The translations under genes and the position numbers were made by a program. From an uncultured Candidatus Saccharibacteria bacterium (lineage in GTDB: Bacteria > Patescibacteriota > Saccharimonadia > Saccharimonadales > Saccharimonadaceae), in contig CALHTM010000005.1 in the NCBI GenBank assembly GCA_938039975.1, forward strand, positions 1-20,546: a stretch of 20,546 nt of DNA, given 5' to 3'. A model generated the notes under the pieces. The model saw nothing but the letters and a program-made list of their open reading frames with translations. It was not told where the DNA came from and made no database searches. Below, piece after piece: positions 1-7,387 of this stretch (position 1 is the first letter of the stretch; every line of letters starts with the position of its first letter).

Positions 1-1
1 T

Positions 2-78
2 TGGTAGCACTGACTGGGATCGAACCAGTGACCTTAGGCTTATGAGTCCTACGCTCTAACCAACTGAGCTACAGTGCC
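2..78 (-). tRNA. tRNA-Met (anticodon CAU), possibly tRNA-Ile2
   Basis: Read on the minus strand this folds as a full cloverleaf of 77 nt with an encoded CCA end: seven-pair acceptor stem (G1 opposite U72 as a wobble pair), a D arm with GCTC...GAGC, an anticodon loop CTCATAA giving CAU, and a T arm with GGTTCGATCC. The anticodon stem has an A-G mismatch next to the loop. The initiator form is unlikely because there is no mismatched first pair and no run of three G-C pairs below the loop. CAU can be elongator Met or, after lysidine modification by TilS, Ile for AUA codons; position 4-69 is A-U rather than the C-G of E. coli tRNA-Ile2, so I favour Met. Confidence 0.93.
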
Positions 79-98
79 GCAAGAGTAAAGCACTGTAG

Positions 99-128
99 AT
101 TATAGCAGATAACAGTAATCGGTGGCAA
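99..128 (-). promoter_or_regulatory. Promoter of the tRNA gene
   Basis: On the minus strand there is a perfect extended -10 (TGC then TATAAT, hexamer at 99-104) and a TTGCCA -35 at 123-128 with an 18-base spacer. It lies about 20 bases upstream of the tRNA 5' end. Confidence 0.7.
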
Positions 129-152
129 GCTAGGTTTTTTAAGGATAATTTA

Positions 153-203
153 ATGAAGCTGGCGGACAATATACTTCGAGAAATATTTCCCGTACTTCTC
201 TAG
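153..203 (+). CDS. Candidate 16-residue peptide or leader ORF
   Basis: A short ATG frame encodes MKLADNILREIFPVLL and stops four bases before a terminator-like hairpin. No plus-strand gene otherwise lies upstream of that terminator, so something short may be transcribed here. A GATAAT box at 144-149 is too close to the ATG to make it leaderless and there is no clear ribosome binding site. It may equally be part of a small non-coding RNA or chance. Confidence 0.2.
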   Translation: MKLADNILREIFPVLL

Positions 204-207
204 TGGG

Positions 208-230
208 CCGCCCTTCTGTGTCAAGGGCGG
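208..230 (+). terminator. Rho-independent terminator-like hairpin
   Basis: An eight-pair perfect stem, CCGCCCTT with AAGGGCGG, encloses a seven-base loop and is followed on the plus strand by a broken T-rich run (TTTGCTATT). The minus-strand side has no T run, so the plus direction is favoured. It separates the tRNA region from the promoter of the next gene. Confidence 0.5.
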
Positions 231-242
231 TTTGCTATTCTG

Positions 243-257
243 TGCTATAATTTTGCC
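243..257 (+). promoter_or_regulatory. Extended -10 promoter giving a leaderless mRNA
   Basis: TGC TATAAT (hexamer 246-251) is followed by exactly six bases and then the GTG start at 258, so the expected transcription start coincides with the first base of the start codon. No Shine-Dalgarno sequence is present. Confidence 0.7.
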
Positions 258-521
258 GTGAACGATGAGCTAGAATTAAATGAACGAGTAGAAGTTATTG
301 CGACGTTTGGCAGCGGTTTAGAATTGTGCGTGCCGCGGCGGTTTAGGCGTCCGAATGGGCGTGAAATTGAAGTAAGCGAGCTAGGTTTGCGGCATCCAGT
401 AGCTAAAGGACGGCGAACGATGCATATTTTTGATGTGACGGACGGGCAAGCTGATTATCGGCTGGAATTCGATAGCGAGCGGTTGACTTGGCGATTGACG
501 CGCGAGGCGGAGCATGGCTGA
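258..521 (+). CDS. Small unknown protein paired with a Y-family DNA polymerase
   Basis: An 87-residue protein starting at a GTG that sits where transcription should begin, so it is probably leaderless. It is rich in charged residues, with alternating hydrophobic stretches suggesting a small beta-rich domain (for example VEVIATFG near the start and the pattern DYRLEFDSERLTWRLTRE at the end). No signal peptide or membrane segment is visible. It overlaps the downstream polymerase start by eight bases (ATGGCTGA arrangement), so the two are probably translated together. I do not recognise the family. By position it is comparable to small partner genes next to translesion polymerases in other bacteria (YolD in Firmicutes), but I see no sequence likeness that would justify that name. 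Confidence 0.8.
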   Translation: MNDELELNERVEVIATFGSGLELCVPRRFRRPNGREIEVSELGLRHPVAKGRRTMHIFDVTDGQADYRLEFDSERLTWRLTREAEHG

Positions 522-1839
522 ACCAGCTAGCCAAAGAAAGCAATCCCTCTCAAATGGCTTAAACTTGGAACATAATCAAACATTACCGCTGATTATGCAT
601 ATAGATCTCAATAGCTGTTTTGCGACTATTGAACAGCAGTCGCGGCCGCTGTTGCGCGGGCGGCCAGTGGCGGTAGTTAATCGTTTGGTCGAGAACACTT
701 CGGTTATCACCGTGAGTTACGAAGCGAAAGCTTACGGCGTTAAGGCTGGCATGAAATATCGCCAAGCTAAACGCCTGTGTCCCGAGCTAGTAGCACTCGA
801 CAGCGATCCGCCGAAATATCGCTGGGTATATCGGCAGCTGCTACGAATTATGAACAGCTATAGTCCGTCGGTGGTAATGAAAAGCATTGATGAAGGTATA
901 ATTGATTTTGCAGTAGCGCCCGAATCGATGCGGTCGCGCGGTTTAGAAGCCATCGGCAAAGAGATAAAGCAGCGATTGCGCACCGAAGTAGGTTCGTATA
1001 TGCGTTGTAATATCGGTATCGGTACTAACCGTTTTTGGGCCAAGATGGCGGCTAGCTTGCATAAACCTGACGGGCTTGATGTCGTGACGGCGCAAAATGT
1101 ACAAACGGTGTTAGCTAACTTAACTTTACGCGATCTAACGGGAATTGCGCGGCACAACGAGCAGCGGCTGAACGCGGTGGGTATTTTTACGCCGTTGCAA
1201 ATGTATGAATCGTCGCCAGAGGCGCTTCATGCTGCTTTTCATAGTATTAATGGTGAAAAATGGTATCAACGTCTGCATGGCTGGGAAGTCGATGATTTGA
1301 TAAGCGACGTTAAAACATGCGGCCGCCAATACGTACTAGAGGAGCGCAATATGCCGCGGCAACAAATAGCCGCTCGATTACATAATTTAGTCGAGGCGGT
1401 TGGACGAAAATTGCGTTCACAGCGCAAGTCGGCGCGCGGCGTCGGTATTTATGTGCGAATGGCGGGTGTGGGTAGCAGCTCAAAGCTATCGTCGAATAAT
1501 GGACGCTGGGGTCGCGCGGGTAATTACTGGCAGCGTAAATATTTAGCGCCGCTGCCAATGTTTAGCGATGCTGCGTTGTGGCGCGTGGCCGAAGAGCTAT
1601 TCTGCCAGGCGCCGGCTGGCGATATACGCGAGATAGGCGTGCACTGTTATAATCTGTATAACAGCACCAGCGATCAACTGAGTTTGTTTGGCGACGAATT
1701 AGCGCGCGAGCAGCAAACCACTTGGGCGATTGACGAGATTAATCAGCGGTACGGCGCTCGGACTATTCACGCTGCTAGTACGCTTAATACCGAGGCGGTT
1801 CGCACCAAGATTCCGTTTGGTAGTACGCGCTATTTATAA
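514..1839 (+). CDS. Y-family (translesion) DNA polymerase, DinB/UmuC superfamily
   Basis: A 441-residue polymerase of the lesion-bypass family. The first catalytic motif is MHIDLNS (D31), the steric-gate position is F36, the SYEAKAYGVKAGM block follows, and the central catalytic pair lies in KSIDEG (D126, E127). The block CNIGIGTNRFWAKMAASLHKPDG and a little-finger region complete the family layout. The first 27 residues extend beyond the usual start; an internal ATG at 595 would give a more typical N-terminus, but the start at 514 overlaps the upstream gene's stop and favours coupled translation. No clear terminal beta-clamp motif is called; QLSLFG near residue 390 resembles a clamp-binding peptide (QxxLF type). 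Whether it is PolIV-like or PolV-like cannot be settled by eye. It presumably extends past damaged template bases. Confidence 0.93.
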   Translation: MAEPASQRKQSLSNGLNLEHNQTLPLIMHIDLNSCFATIEQQSRPLLRGRPVAVVNRLVENTSVITVSYEAKAYGVKAGMKYRQAKRLCPELVALDSDPPKYRWVYRQLLRIMNSYSPSVVMKSIDEGIIDFAVAPESMRSRGLEAIGKEIKQRLRTEVGSYMRCNIGIGTNRFWAKMAASLHKPDGLDVVTAQNVQTVLANLTLRDLTGIARHNEQRLNAVGIFTPLQMYESSPEALHAAFHSINGEKWYQRLHGWEVDDLISDVKTCGRQYVLEERNMPRQQIAARLHNLVEAVGRKLRSQRKSARGVGIYVRMAGVGSSSKLSSNNGRWGRAGNYWQRKYLAPLPMFSDAALWRVAEELFCQAPAGDIREIGVHCYNLYNSTSDQLSLFGDELAREQQTTWAIDEINQRYGARTIHAASTLNTEAVRTKIPFGSTRYL

Positions 1840-1863
1840 ATGTATTACTGCATATATTATCAA

Positions 1864-1892
1864 TTAATACTAGCGTCCTGATGGATTATAAT
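1864..1892 (+). promoter_or_regulatory. Promoter of tilS
   Basis: TTAATA at 1864-1869, a 17-base spacer and a perfect TATAAT at 1887-1892. The ATG at 1903 is ten bases downstream, so the leader would be only about four bases. Confidence 0.6.
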
Positions 1893-1902
1893 AAAAAGTA
1901 AT

Positions 1903-2748
1903 ATGACTTACCTAGTGGCAGTTTCTGGCGGCGTGGATAGCGTGTGTTTATTGGATATACTGAGCCGGTCAGATCATCGGCTAATTGTAGCGCATGTCGA
2001 ACATGGAATCCGCGGCGAGGCTTCGCGCGCTGATGCACGGTTTGTGGCAGCGTTGGCGCAGAAATATAATTTACCGTTCGTTTCGACGGCGCTTAATCTC
2101 GGGCCGAATGCTAGCGAAGAATTAGCGCGCCAGAAGCGGTATGACTTTTTGCTAGCACAGGCGCAGAAGTTTGGCGCGGTGCTAGTTACGGCGCATCATG
2201 CTGAAGATGTTGCCGAAACGGTTGCTATCAATATTGAGCGAGGTACGGGGTGGCGCGGGTTGGCTGTGTTAGCGCGCGCAGGAGTTAAACGTCCGCTGAT
2301 TTCTTTTACCAAGACGCAGTTGTACGATTATGCGCTGCAGCATCGCTTGGAGTGGGTTGAAGACGGAACGAACGCAAGCGGTCTTTATCAACGCAATCGT
2401 GTCAGAAAAGCACTAAAAAGTGTTATTAATCAACGCACAATTGTAAAACTATTGCAGTTGCGTGCTAGACAGTTAGCTTTACGGAAAGATATTGAACGCG
2501 AAACTGAGCGGATCATGCTGCATAATAGCGGTTCGCGATATTTTCTATCGCAGATTGATGATGATGTAGCGTTAGAGCTGTTAGCGAGCGATATTGCTGG
2601 GCAAACTGGCGGATTGCGCCCGACTCGGCCGCGTACTCAGCGGGCTTTGCTGGCTATCAAGACGGCGCGGCCAGGTGCCAAAATTGATGTCGGCGATGGC
2701 GTGCAATTAGAAATTGCCTCTCGAACTTACTGCGCGAAGGTGGTATAA
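1903..2748 (+). CDS. tilS: tRNA(Ile)-lysidine synthase
   Basis: TilS uses ATP and lysine to convert C34 of tRNA-Ile(CAU) to lysidine, changing its decoding from AUG to AUA and its charging from Met to Ile. The PP-loop SGGVDS is at residues 8-13, followed by the family blocks HVEHGIRGEAS (near 32), the TAHHAEDVAET segment, and RNRVRK near residue 165. At 281 residues it is much shorter than E. coli TilS (432) and mostly lacks the C-terminal tRNA-binding extensions, as is usual in compact genomes. There is almost no leader and no good ribosome binding site. A CAU tRNA gene lies about 1.8 kb away on the other strand. Confidence 0.93.
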   Translation: MTYLVAVSGGVDSVCLLDILSRSDHRLIVAHVEHGIRGEASRADARFVAALAQKYNLPFVSTALNLGPNASEELARQKRYDFLLAQAQKFGAVLVTAHHAEDVAETVAINIERGTGWRGLAVLARAGVKRPLISFTKTQLYDYALQHRLEWVEDGTNASGLYQRNRVRKALKSVINQRTIVKLLQLRARQLALRKDIERETERIMLHNSGSRYFLSQIDDDVALELLASDIAGQTGGLRPTRPRTQRALLAIKTARPGAKIDVGDGVQLEIASRTYCAKVV

Positions 2749-2749
2749 T
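2741..2749 (+). promoter_or_regulatory. Extended -10 promoter of ftsH
   Basis: TGG TATAAT overlaps the tilS stop codon. Transcription would start near 2756, leaving a leader of about 45 bases with an AAAGGA ribosome binding site at 2785-2790, in contrast to the leaderless genes nearby. Confidence 0.6.
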
Positions 2750-2801
2750 TACAGAGATATTCTGAATTTGATTATAAAACCACGAAAGGATATATATTTC
2801 A

Positions 2802-4661
2802 ATGCCTAAACCTCGTAAACAAAAGGTGAGTAATAAAGTTCGGCTCGGTTTATTCTGGGCAATTATCGTTTTGATAGGACTGTCGCTATATGCGGCATTT
2901 ATGCCGGCTAAGCCGCTCCAGGAAGTACCAATCGCTCAGGTGATTCGAGACGCCAACGAAGGCAAAGTAGCCAGGATCGAAGGCCAAGGCGGCGACCTTC
3001 AGGTGACCATGAAGGGCGAGAATAAGCCGTCTAAGCGGACATACTTAGGCGGCGGGGTTTCGTCGCTACTGAAAGACAATATACTTAACGAAAAAGGCCG
3101 TGCGGTTGTTTCGGATAGCGCGCCAGTTGATAATTCTTTGATGCTGACTTTGATGACGGTGGTTTTGCCAGTGCTGCTGATCGGCGCGCTGTTTGTTTTT
3201 ATGATGCGGCAAGCTCAGGGCCAGAATAGCCAGGCGATGAGTTTTGGTAAAAGTAAGGCTAGGCTATACGGCCTTGATAAAGAGCGGGTGGTGTTTGACG
3301 ATATTGCTGGCAATGATAATGCTAAACAGGATTTACAAGAGGTCGTTGACTTTCTCAAGCATCCGAAAAAATATCAAAGCCTCGGTGCCAAAATCCCGAA
3401 GGGTGTGCTGCTAGTCGGCGATCCAGGTACCGGCAAGACAATGCTAGCGCGGGCAGTCGCTGGTGAGGCAGATGTACCTTTCTTCTCTATTTCTGGTTCA
3501 GAGTTTGTTGAAATGTTTGTCGGTGTTGGTGCCAGCCGTGTGCGCGACCTTTTCCAGAAGGCCAAGAAAAACGCGCCGGCGATTGTTTTTATCGATGAGA
3601 TTGACGCCGTCGGGCGCAAACGCGGCAGCGGTATGGGCGGCGGTCATGACGAGCGCGAGCAGACGCTGAATCAAATTTTGGTAGAGATGGACGGTTTTGA
3701 AGCGGACACCAATGTGATTGTAATCGCGGCGACCAACCGGGCTGACGTGCTTGATCCAGCGCTGCTCAGGCCAGGCCGCTTTGACCGGCACGTAACGATT
3801 AGTTTGCCGGAGCGCAAAGATCGCGAAGCTATTTTGAAAGTTCATTTCAAAAATAAGCCGACTGACGACACGGTTGATCTTGATAAATTAGCAGCCAAGA
3901 CGGCTGGTTCCAGTGGTGCTGATTTGGCGAATATTGCCAACGAGGCGGCAATCATTGCAGCGCGGCGCAACTCCAAGAAAGTGTCGAATGACGACCTGAC
4001 CGAAGCTTTTGAAAAAGTGGCTATCGGCCCGGAGCGTAAAGCTAAAGTGATGAACGATCACGAAAAGGAATTAACAGCTTATCACGAAGCTGGCCATGCC
4101 ATTGTTGGTCATGTCTTGCCAGATAGCGATCCAGTACACAAAATCACTATCATTCCGCGCGGCGGTACGGGCGGCGTGACGTGGTTCTTGCCTCCAGAAG
4201 ACAGAAGTTACACTAATGTTTACGAGTTCAAAGATATTCTAGCGCGAGCGCTGGGCGGTCGGATTGCCGAGAAGCTGATTTACGGTGATGATGGTATCAC
4301 TACTGGCGCTGGCAGTGATTTGCGCCACGCCGCTAAAGTTGCCCGCAATATGATAGTTGAACAAGGCATGGGCTCGAAACTGCGCGACCAAGTCTTCCAC
4401 GAGGACAATGGCGGCATGGTTTTTGACAAAATTACCCACGACCGGCCATATTCAGAAGCAACAGCGCAAGAGATTGACAACGAGGTCGAGGCGCTGATTA
4501 AGGAAGCGTCGGTTCGTGCTGAGACAATACTCAGCAAGAATCGGGCAGTGCTTGAAAAGCTCAAGGATGCTTTGCTCAAAAACGAAACTCTCGAAGAAGA
4601 AGACGCCGCTAAATACATGAAGGATGCGGTGCTGCCAAAGGAAGTAAAACTACACGCATAA
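2802..4661 (+). CDS. ftsH: ATP-dependent zinc metalloprotease FtsH
   Basis: A 619-residue membrane-anchored AAA+ protease that unfolds and degrades membrane and cytosolic proteins as a hexamer. Order of parts: membrane segment at about 14-33, extracytoplasmic domain, second membrane segment at about 111-134, AAA domain with Walker A GDPGTGKT (206-213), Walker B IVFIDEID (D265, E266), the second region of homology ATNRADVLDPALLRPGRFDR, and the peptidase with zinc motif HEAGH (H428, E429, H432) and third ligand D506 in GAGSDLRH. Length and motifs are canonical and all catalytic residues are present. It is followed by murJ after three bases. Confidence 0.98.
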   Translation: MPKPRKQKVSNKVRLGLFWAIIVLIGLSLYAAFMPAKPLQEVPIAQVIRDANEGKVARIEGQGGDLQVTMKGENKPSKRTYLGGGVSSLLKDNILNEKGRAVVSDSAPVDNSLMLTLMTVVLPVLLIGALFVFMMRQAQGQNSQAMSFGKSKARLYGLDKERVVFDDIAGNDNAKQDLQEVVDFLKHPKKYQSLGAKIPKGVLLVGDPGTGKTMLARAVAGEADVPFFSISGSEFVEMFVGVGASRVRDLFQKAKKNAPAIVFIDEIDAVGRKRGSGMGGGHDEREQTLNQILVEMDGFEADTNVIVIAATNRADVLDPALLRPGRFDRHVTISLPERKDREAILKVHFKNKPTDDTVDLDKLAAKTAGSSGADLANIANEAAIIAARRNSKKVSNDDLTEAFEKVAIGPERKAKVMNDHEKELTAYHEAGHAIVGHVLPDSDPVHKITIIPRGGTGGVTWFLPPEDRSYTNVYEFKDILARALGGRIAEKLIYGDDGITTGAGSDLRHAAKVARNMIVEQGMGSKLRDQVFHEDNGGMVFDKITHDRPYSEATAQEIDNEVEALIKEASVRAETILSKNRAVLEKLKDALLKNETLEEEDAAKYMKDAVLPKEVKLHA

Positions 4662-4664
4662 ACT

Positions 4665-6302
4665 ATGGCGGGGCGAGGAAGTCGAGTACGGTCGGTTGTT
4701 GCGAAAGCGAATAGCAAATTGTCAGTACAGTGGGCGGCAATTCTGCTGTCTGGATCGACAATGCTGTCAAGCTTGCTGGGGATTTACCGCGATCGTTTAA
4801 TTAATGGCATGTACCTAGACACTTATAAAGTGGGTGCTGATGCCTATGTAGCGGCGTTTACCGTGCCGGATTTTATGTATTTCCTGCTAGTGTCGGGCGC
4901 TTTGAGCGTATCGTTTATCCCAGTGTTTAATCAGCGTTTGGCGAGCGGCAATAAGCGATCGGCGTGGGAGCTGAGTTCAAGCTTGCTGAATCTCTTTGCG
5001 GTATTGACGTTAATCACTAGCGTGCTAATTATCATCTTTGCCGACCCGCTGGTGCGCTATGTTGTTGGCCCGGGCTTTGGCGAACAAGGACATGCTTTGG
5101 CGGTGAGTATGATGCGTATAATTGCTGTCAATCCGTTTTTGTTTGCGATTGCGACGGTAGTATCGAGTATGCAGCAGGCAATCGGCCGGTTTACTTTTTT
5201 GGCGCTTGCACCAACCATCTATAATTTAGGCATCGTCGTCGGTGCTAAGTATTTTACTAACGGCATTAATATTTTTGGCTGGCAGATTTTTGAAGGCGGC
5301 ATTATGGGTGTGGCGCTTGGCGTGGTGCTAGGGGCAATTCTGCAGCTAGTGGTTAGTTCAATTGGTCTGGTTGGCGTAAACTTTGATTATCGCCCGGTGA
5401 TTTCTTGGCGCAACAAAGGTTTTCGTCAAGTCTTGAAACTTCTACCGCCGCGCTCAATTGATCAAGGAATTGATTATTTTAATGGAATTGTTGAAATTAA
5501 TCTAGCGTCACGAATGGGCGACGGAATTATGCGTGTTTACCAGCAGGCGTCGAGCTTGAGCTTGATGCCGGTAAATTTAGTCGGCGTAGCTATTAGCAAT
5601 GCGGCTTTTCCGCGGATGACTGAACGGTTAGCGGAAGGGCGAGTTGACCTCTTCAAGAAAGAGCTGCGCTCGGTTTTCCGCTGGATTGTCTGGCTGGCTT
5701 TGCCGATTGCTGTGATTACTTTTTTTGCGCGTGGTTATGTGGTGGCGTTTATCAAGAACGGCGGGCAGCCGGCGATTGCTAGTGTTCTCGGCGCGTTAGT
5801 GATATCGATATTCTTCCGGACGCTTTATCACATCATGGCGCGAACGTTCTACGCGCAGCAAGATACGCGAACACCTCTGTATATTTCGATAGCGACGATA
5901 TCGTTGAATATTGTATTGGCAATAATTTTCACGCAGCTGTTCGGCTGGGGAGTGTTTGGTTTGGCTTGGGCGCAATCGATTGTTTCAGTGGTAGAGATTG
6001 CGATTTTGCTGACTATATTACACGTACGTACACCAGGTATTTTTAATCGCAAGACACTGCGCAGTATTATTACTATGATGATTGCCAGTGCGATTATGGG
6101 TGTGGTGACTTATTTTGTGGTACAGATGCTACAGCTGCAGTCGCGTGATATGAATTTTATGGCGGTTTTCCCGAAGTTTACTGTTATTGTGGTGGTGAGT
6201 TTTGCGGTATATATAGCTTTAAGCAAAGTATTTAAGCTTGAAGAGGCGGATCCGATTGTTGCGAAATTACGACAGCTGCTATTCGGCAGAGTGAGGCGTT
6301 AG
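4665..6302 (+). CDS. murJ: Lipid II flippase MurJ (MviN family)
   Basis: A 545-residue, highly hydrophobic MOP-superfamily transporter that moves the peptidoglycan precursor lipid II across the cytoplasmic membrane. The N-terminal block GIYRDRLING with R42 and R44, then GADAYVAAFTVPDFMYFLLVSGALSVSFIPVF, is the diagnostic MurJ region, and about 14 membrane helices can be traced to the end. The ATG lies three bases after ftsH and the stop is one base before lepA, so the three genes read as one operon. The presence of MurJ implies that the cell makes or processes peptidoglycan. Confidence 0.95.
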   Translation: MAGRGSRVRSVVAKANSKLSVQWAAILLSGSTMLSSLLGIYRDRLINGMYLDTYKVGADAYVAAFTVPDFMYFLLVSGALSVSFIPVFNQRLASGNKRSAWELSSSLLNLFAVLTLITSVLIIIFADPLVRYVVGPGFGEQGHALAVSMMRIIAVNPFLFAIATVVSSMQQAIGRFTFLALAPTIYNLGIVVGAKYFTNGINIFGWQIFEGGIMGVALGVVLGAILQLVVSSIGLVGVNFDYRPVISWRNKGFRQVLKLLPPRSIDQGIDYFNGIVEINLASRMGDGIMRVYQQASSLSLMPVNLVGVAISNAAFPRMTERLAEGRVDLFKKELRSVFRWIVWLALPIAVITFFARGYVVAFIKNGGQPAIASVLGALVISIFFRTLYHIMARTFYAQQDTRTPLYISIATISLNIVLAIIFTQLFGWGVFGLAWAQSIVSVVEIAILLTILHVRTPGIFNRKTLRSIITMMIASAIMGVVTYFVVQMLQLQSRDMNFMAVFPKFTVIVVVSFAVYIALSKVFKLEEADPIVAKLRQLLFGRVRR

Positions 6303-6303
6303 A

Positions 6304-7377
6304 GTGGAGCGTATCCGTAATTTTTGCATCATCGCTCATATTGATCACGGCAAATCGACGCTGGCCGATCGGATGATGGAGATGACGGGGACGGTGGAGA
6401 AGCGCGAGATGAAGTCGCAGCTGCTGGATAGTATGGATTTGGAGCGTGAGAAAGGGATCACTATTAAGCTCGCGCCAGTGCGGATGAAATATGAATATCA
6501 GGAGGTGGAGGTGAGCGGCACATCACCGCTCCCATCGTCGAAGACTCTTGCAGAGTCTTCACGTCGGTCGCTAGACGCGGGTCCTGTCAGTCGATCCGCC
6601 CCTTCTTCTGAAAAATCAGAGATTTCTTCAGAAGCGGGCGCTACCTCATCGACTACTACCCGCTTAGCGCAGTCTGATTCTCGGGCTTGTGCAGGTGTTG
6701 GAGTGAATGGGCTGACTCAGCCAACTGTCTACGACCTCAACCTCATCGACACGCCCGGCCACGTTGATTTTAGCTATGAAGTTAGCCGCTCGTTGCAGGC
6801 TTGCGAGGGTGCGGTGTTGGTGGTTGATGCCAGTCAAGGCATTCAGGCGCAGACGCTGGCGAATGTTTACTTGGCGATGGAGCAAGACCTCACGATTATC
6901 CCGGTGCTGAACAAGGTTGATTTGCCGGCTGCTGATGTGCCGCGCGTGTCCAAGCAAGTGATGAATCTGCTGGGCTGCGATGAAAGCGAAATTATTCATA
7001 TTTCTGCTAAAACGGGGCAGAACGTCGACCAAGTTTTGGAGGCGATTGTTGAGCGAATTCCGGCACCGACTGGCCAGCCAGACGACCCGACGCGGGCGCT
7101 GATTTTTGATAGTTATTATGATGATTACCGCGGGGTGATTTTGTACGTGCGAGTGGTGGATGGGCAAATCAAAAAAGGTGAAGCGATTCGCATGATGGCG
7201 ACTGGTGCTAATGGGCTGGCACTGGAAGTTGGTCATCTCAGTCCCGGCATGATTGCCGATCCGTCGCTGGACACCGGTGAAATTGGCTACATCGTCACCA
7301 ACTTGAAAACCACGCGTGAAGCGCGGGTGGGTGATACGGTGACGCTGAAGAAGTACTTCACGAAAGAGACCAAATAG
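6304..7377 (+). CDS. lepA: Elongation factor 4 (LepA), 5' half: GTPase domain plus domain II
   Basis: A 357-residue protein holding only the first two domains of LepA, the translational GTPase that acts on stalled or maturing ribosomes. GTPase motifs are intact: AHIDHGKST (11-19), KGITIK (50-55), DTPGH (149-153), NKVD (203-206), SAK (234-236). Domain II ends at VGDTVTL and the frame closes nine residues later with TAG at 7375-7377. Full LepA is about 600 residues; the remainder is encoded at 13907-14866 after about 6.5 kb of other genes. Residues 71-140 are a Ser-rich insertion absent from E. coli LepA, made of inverted repeats at DNA level. The GTG start is one base after murJ. The ending is clean, in a linker, so I read this as a split gene rather than a random truncation. 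Confidence 0.93.
   Translation: MERIRNFCIIAHIDHGKSTLADRMMEMTGTVEKREMKSQLLDSMDLEREKGITIKLAPVRMKYEYQEVEVSGTSPLPSSKTLAESSRRSLDAGPVSRSAPSSEKSEISSEAGATSSTTTRLAQSDSRACAGVGVNGLTQPTVYDLNLIDTPGHVDFSYEVSRSLQACEGAVLVVDASQGIQAQTLANVYLAMEQDLTIIPVLNKVDLPAADVPRVSKQVMNLLGCDESEIIHISAKTGQNVDQVLEAIVERIPAPTGQPDDPTRALIFDSYYDDYRGVILYVRVVDGQIKKGEAIRMMATGANGLALEVGHLSPGMIADPSLDTGEIGYIVTNLKTTREARVGDTVTLKKYFTKETK
6514..6723 (+). repeat. Palindrome-rich in-frame insertion inside lepA
   Basis: About 210 bases encoding a low-complexity Ser/Ala/Thr segment between the GTPase G2 and G3 motifs. It contains a perfect nine-pair inverted repeat with a three-base loop (GAAGACTCT at 6540-6548, AGAGTCTTC at 6552-6560, extendable by CGT/ACG), a long imperfect hairpin at 6597-6640 (inner stem of about 13 pairs, outer CGCCC/GGGCG), GCGCTA/TAGCGC at 6638-6643 and 6665-6670, and GGCTGA-C-TCAGCC at 6710-6722. 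Flanking lepA sequence lacks such structure. The frame is kept throughout. Confidence 0.6.
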
Positions 7378-7387
7378 GAGACTAGAA

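Noticed and set aside
258..521. UGA recoding as in Gracilibacteria (code 25)
   Set aside because: UGA ends the 87-codon gene and several others at sensible family ends, and reading through gives no conserved extension.
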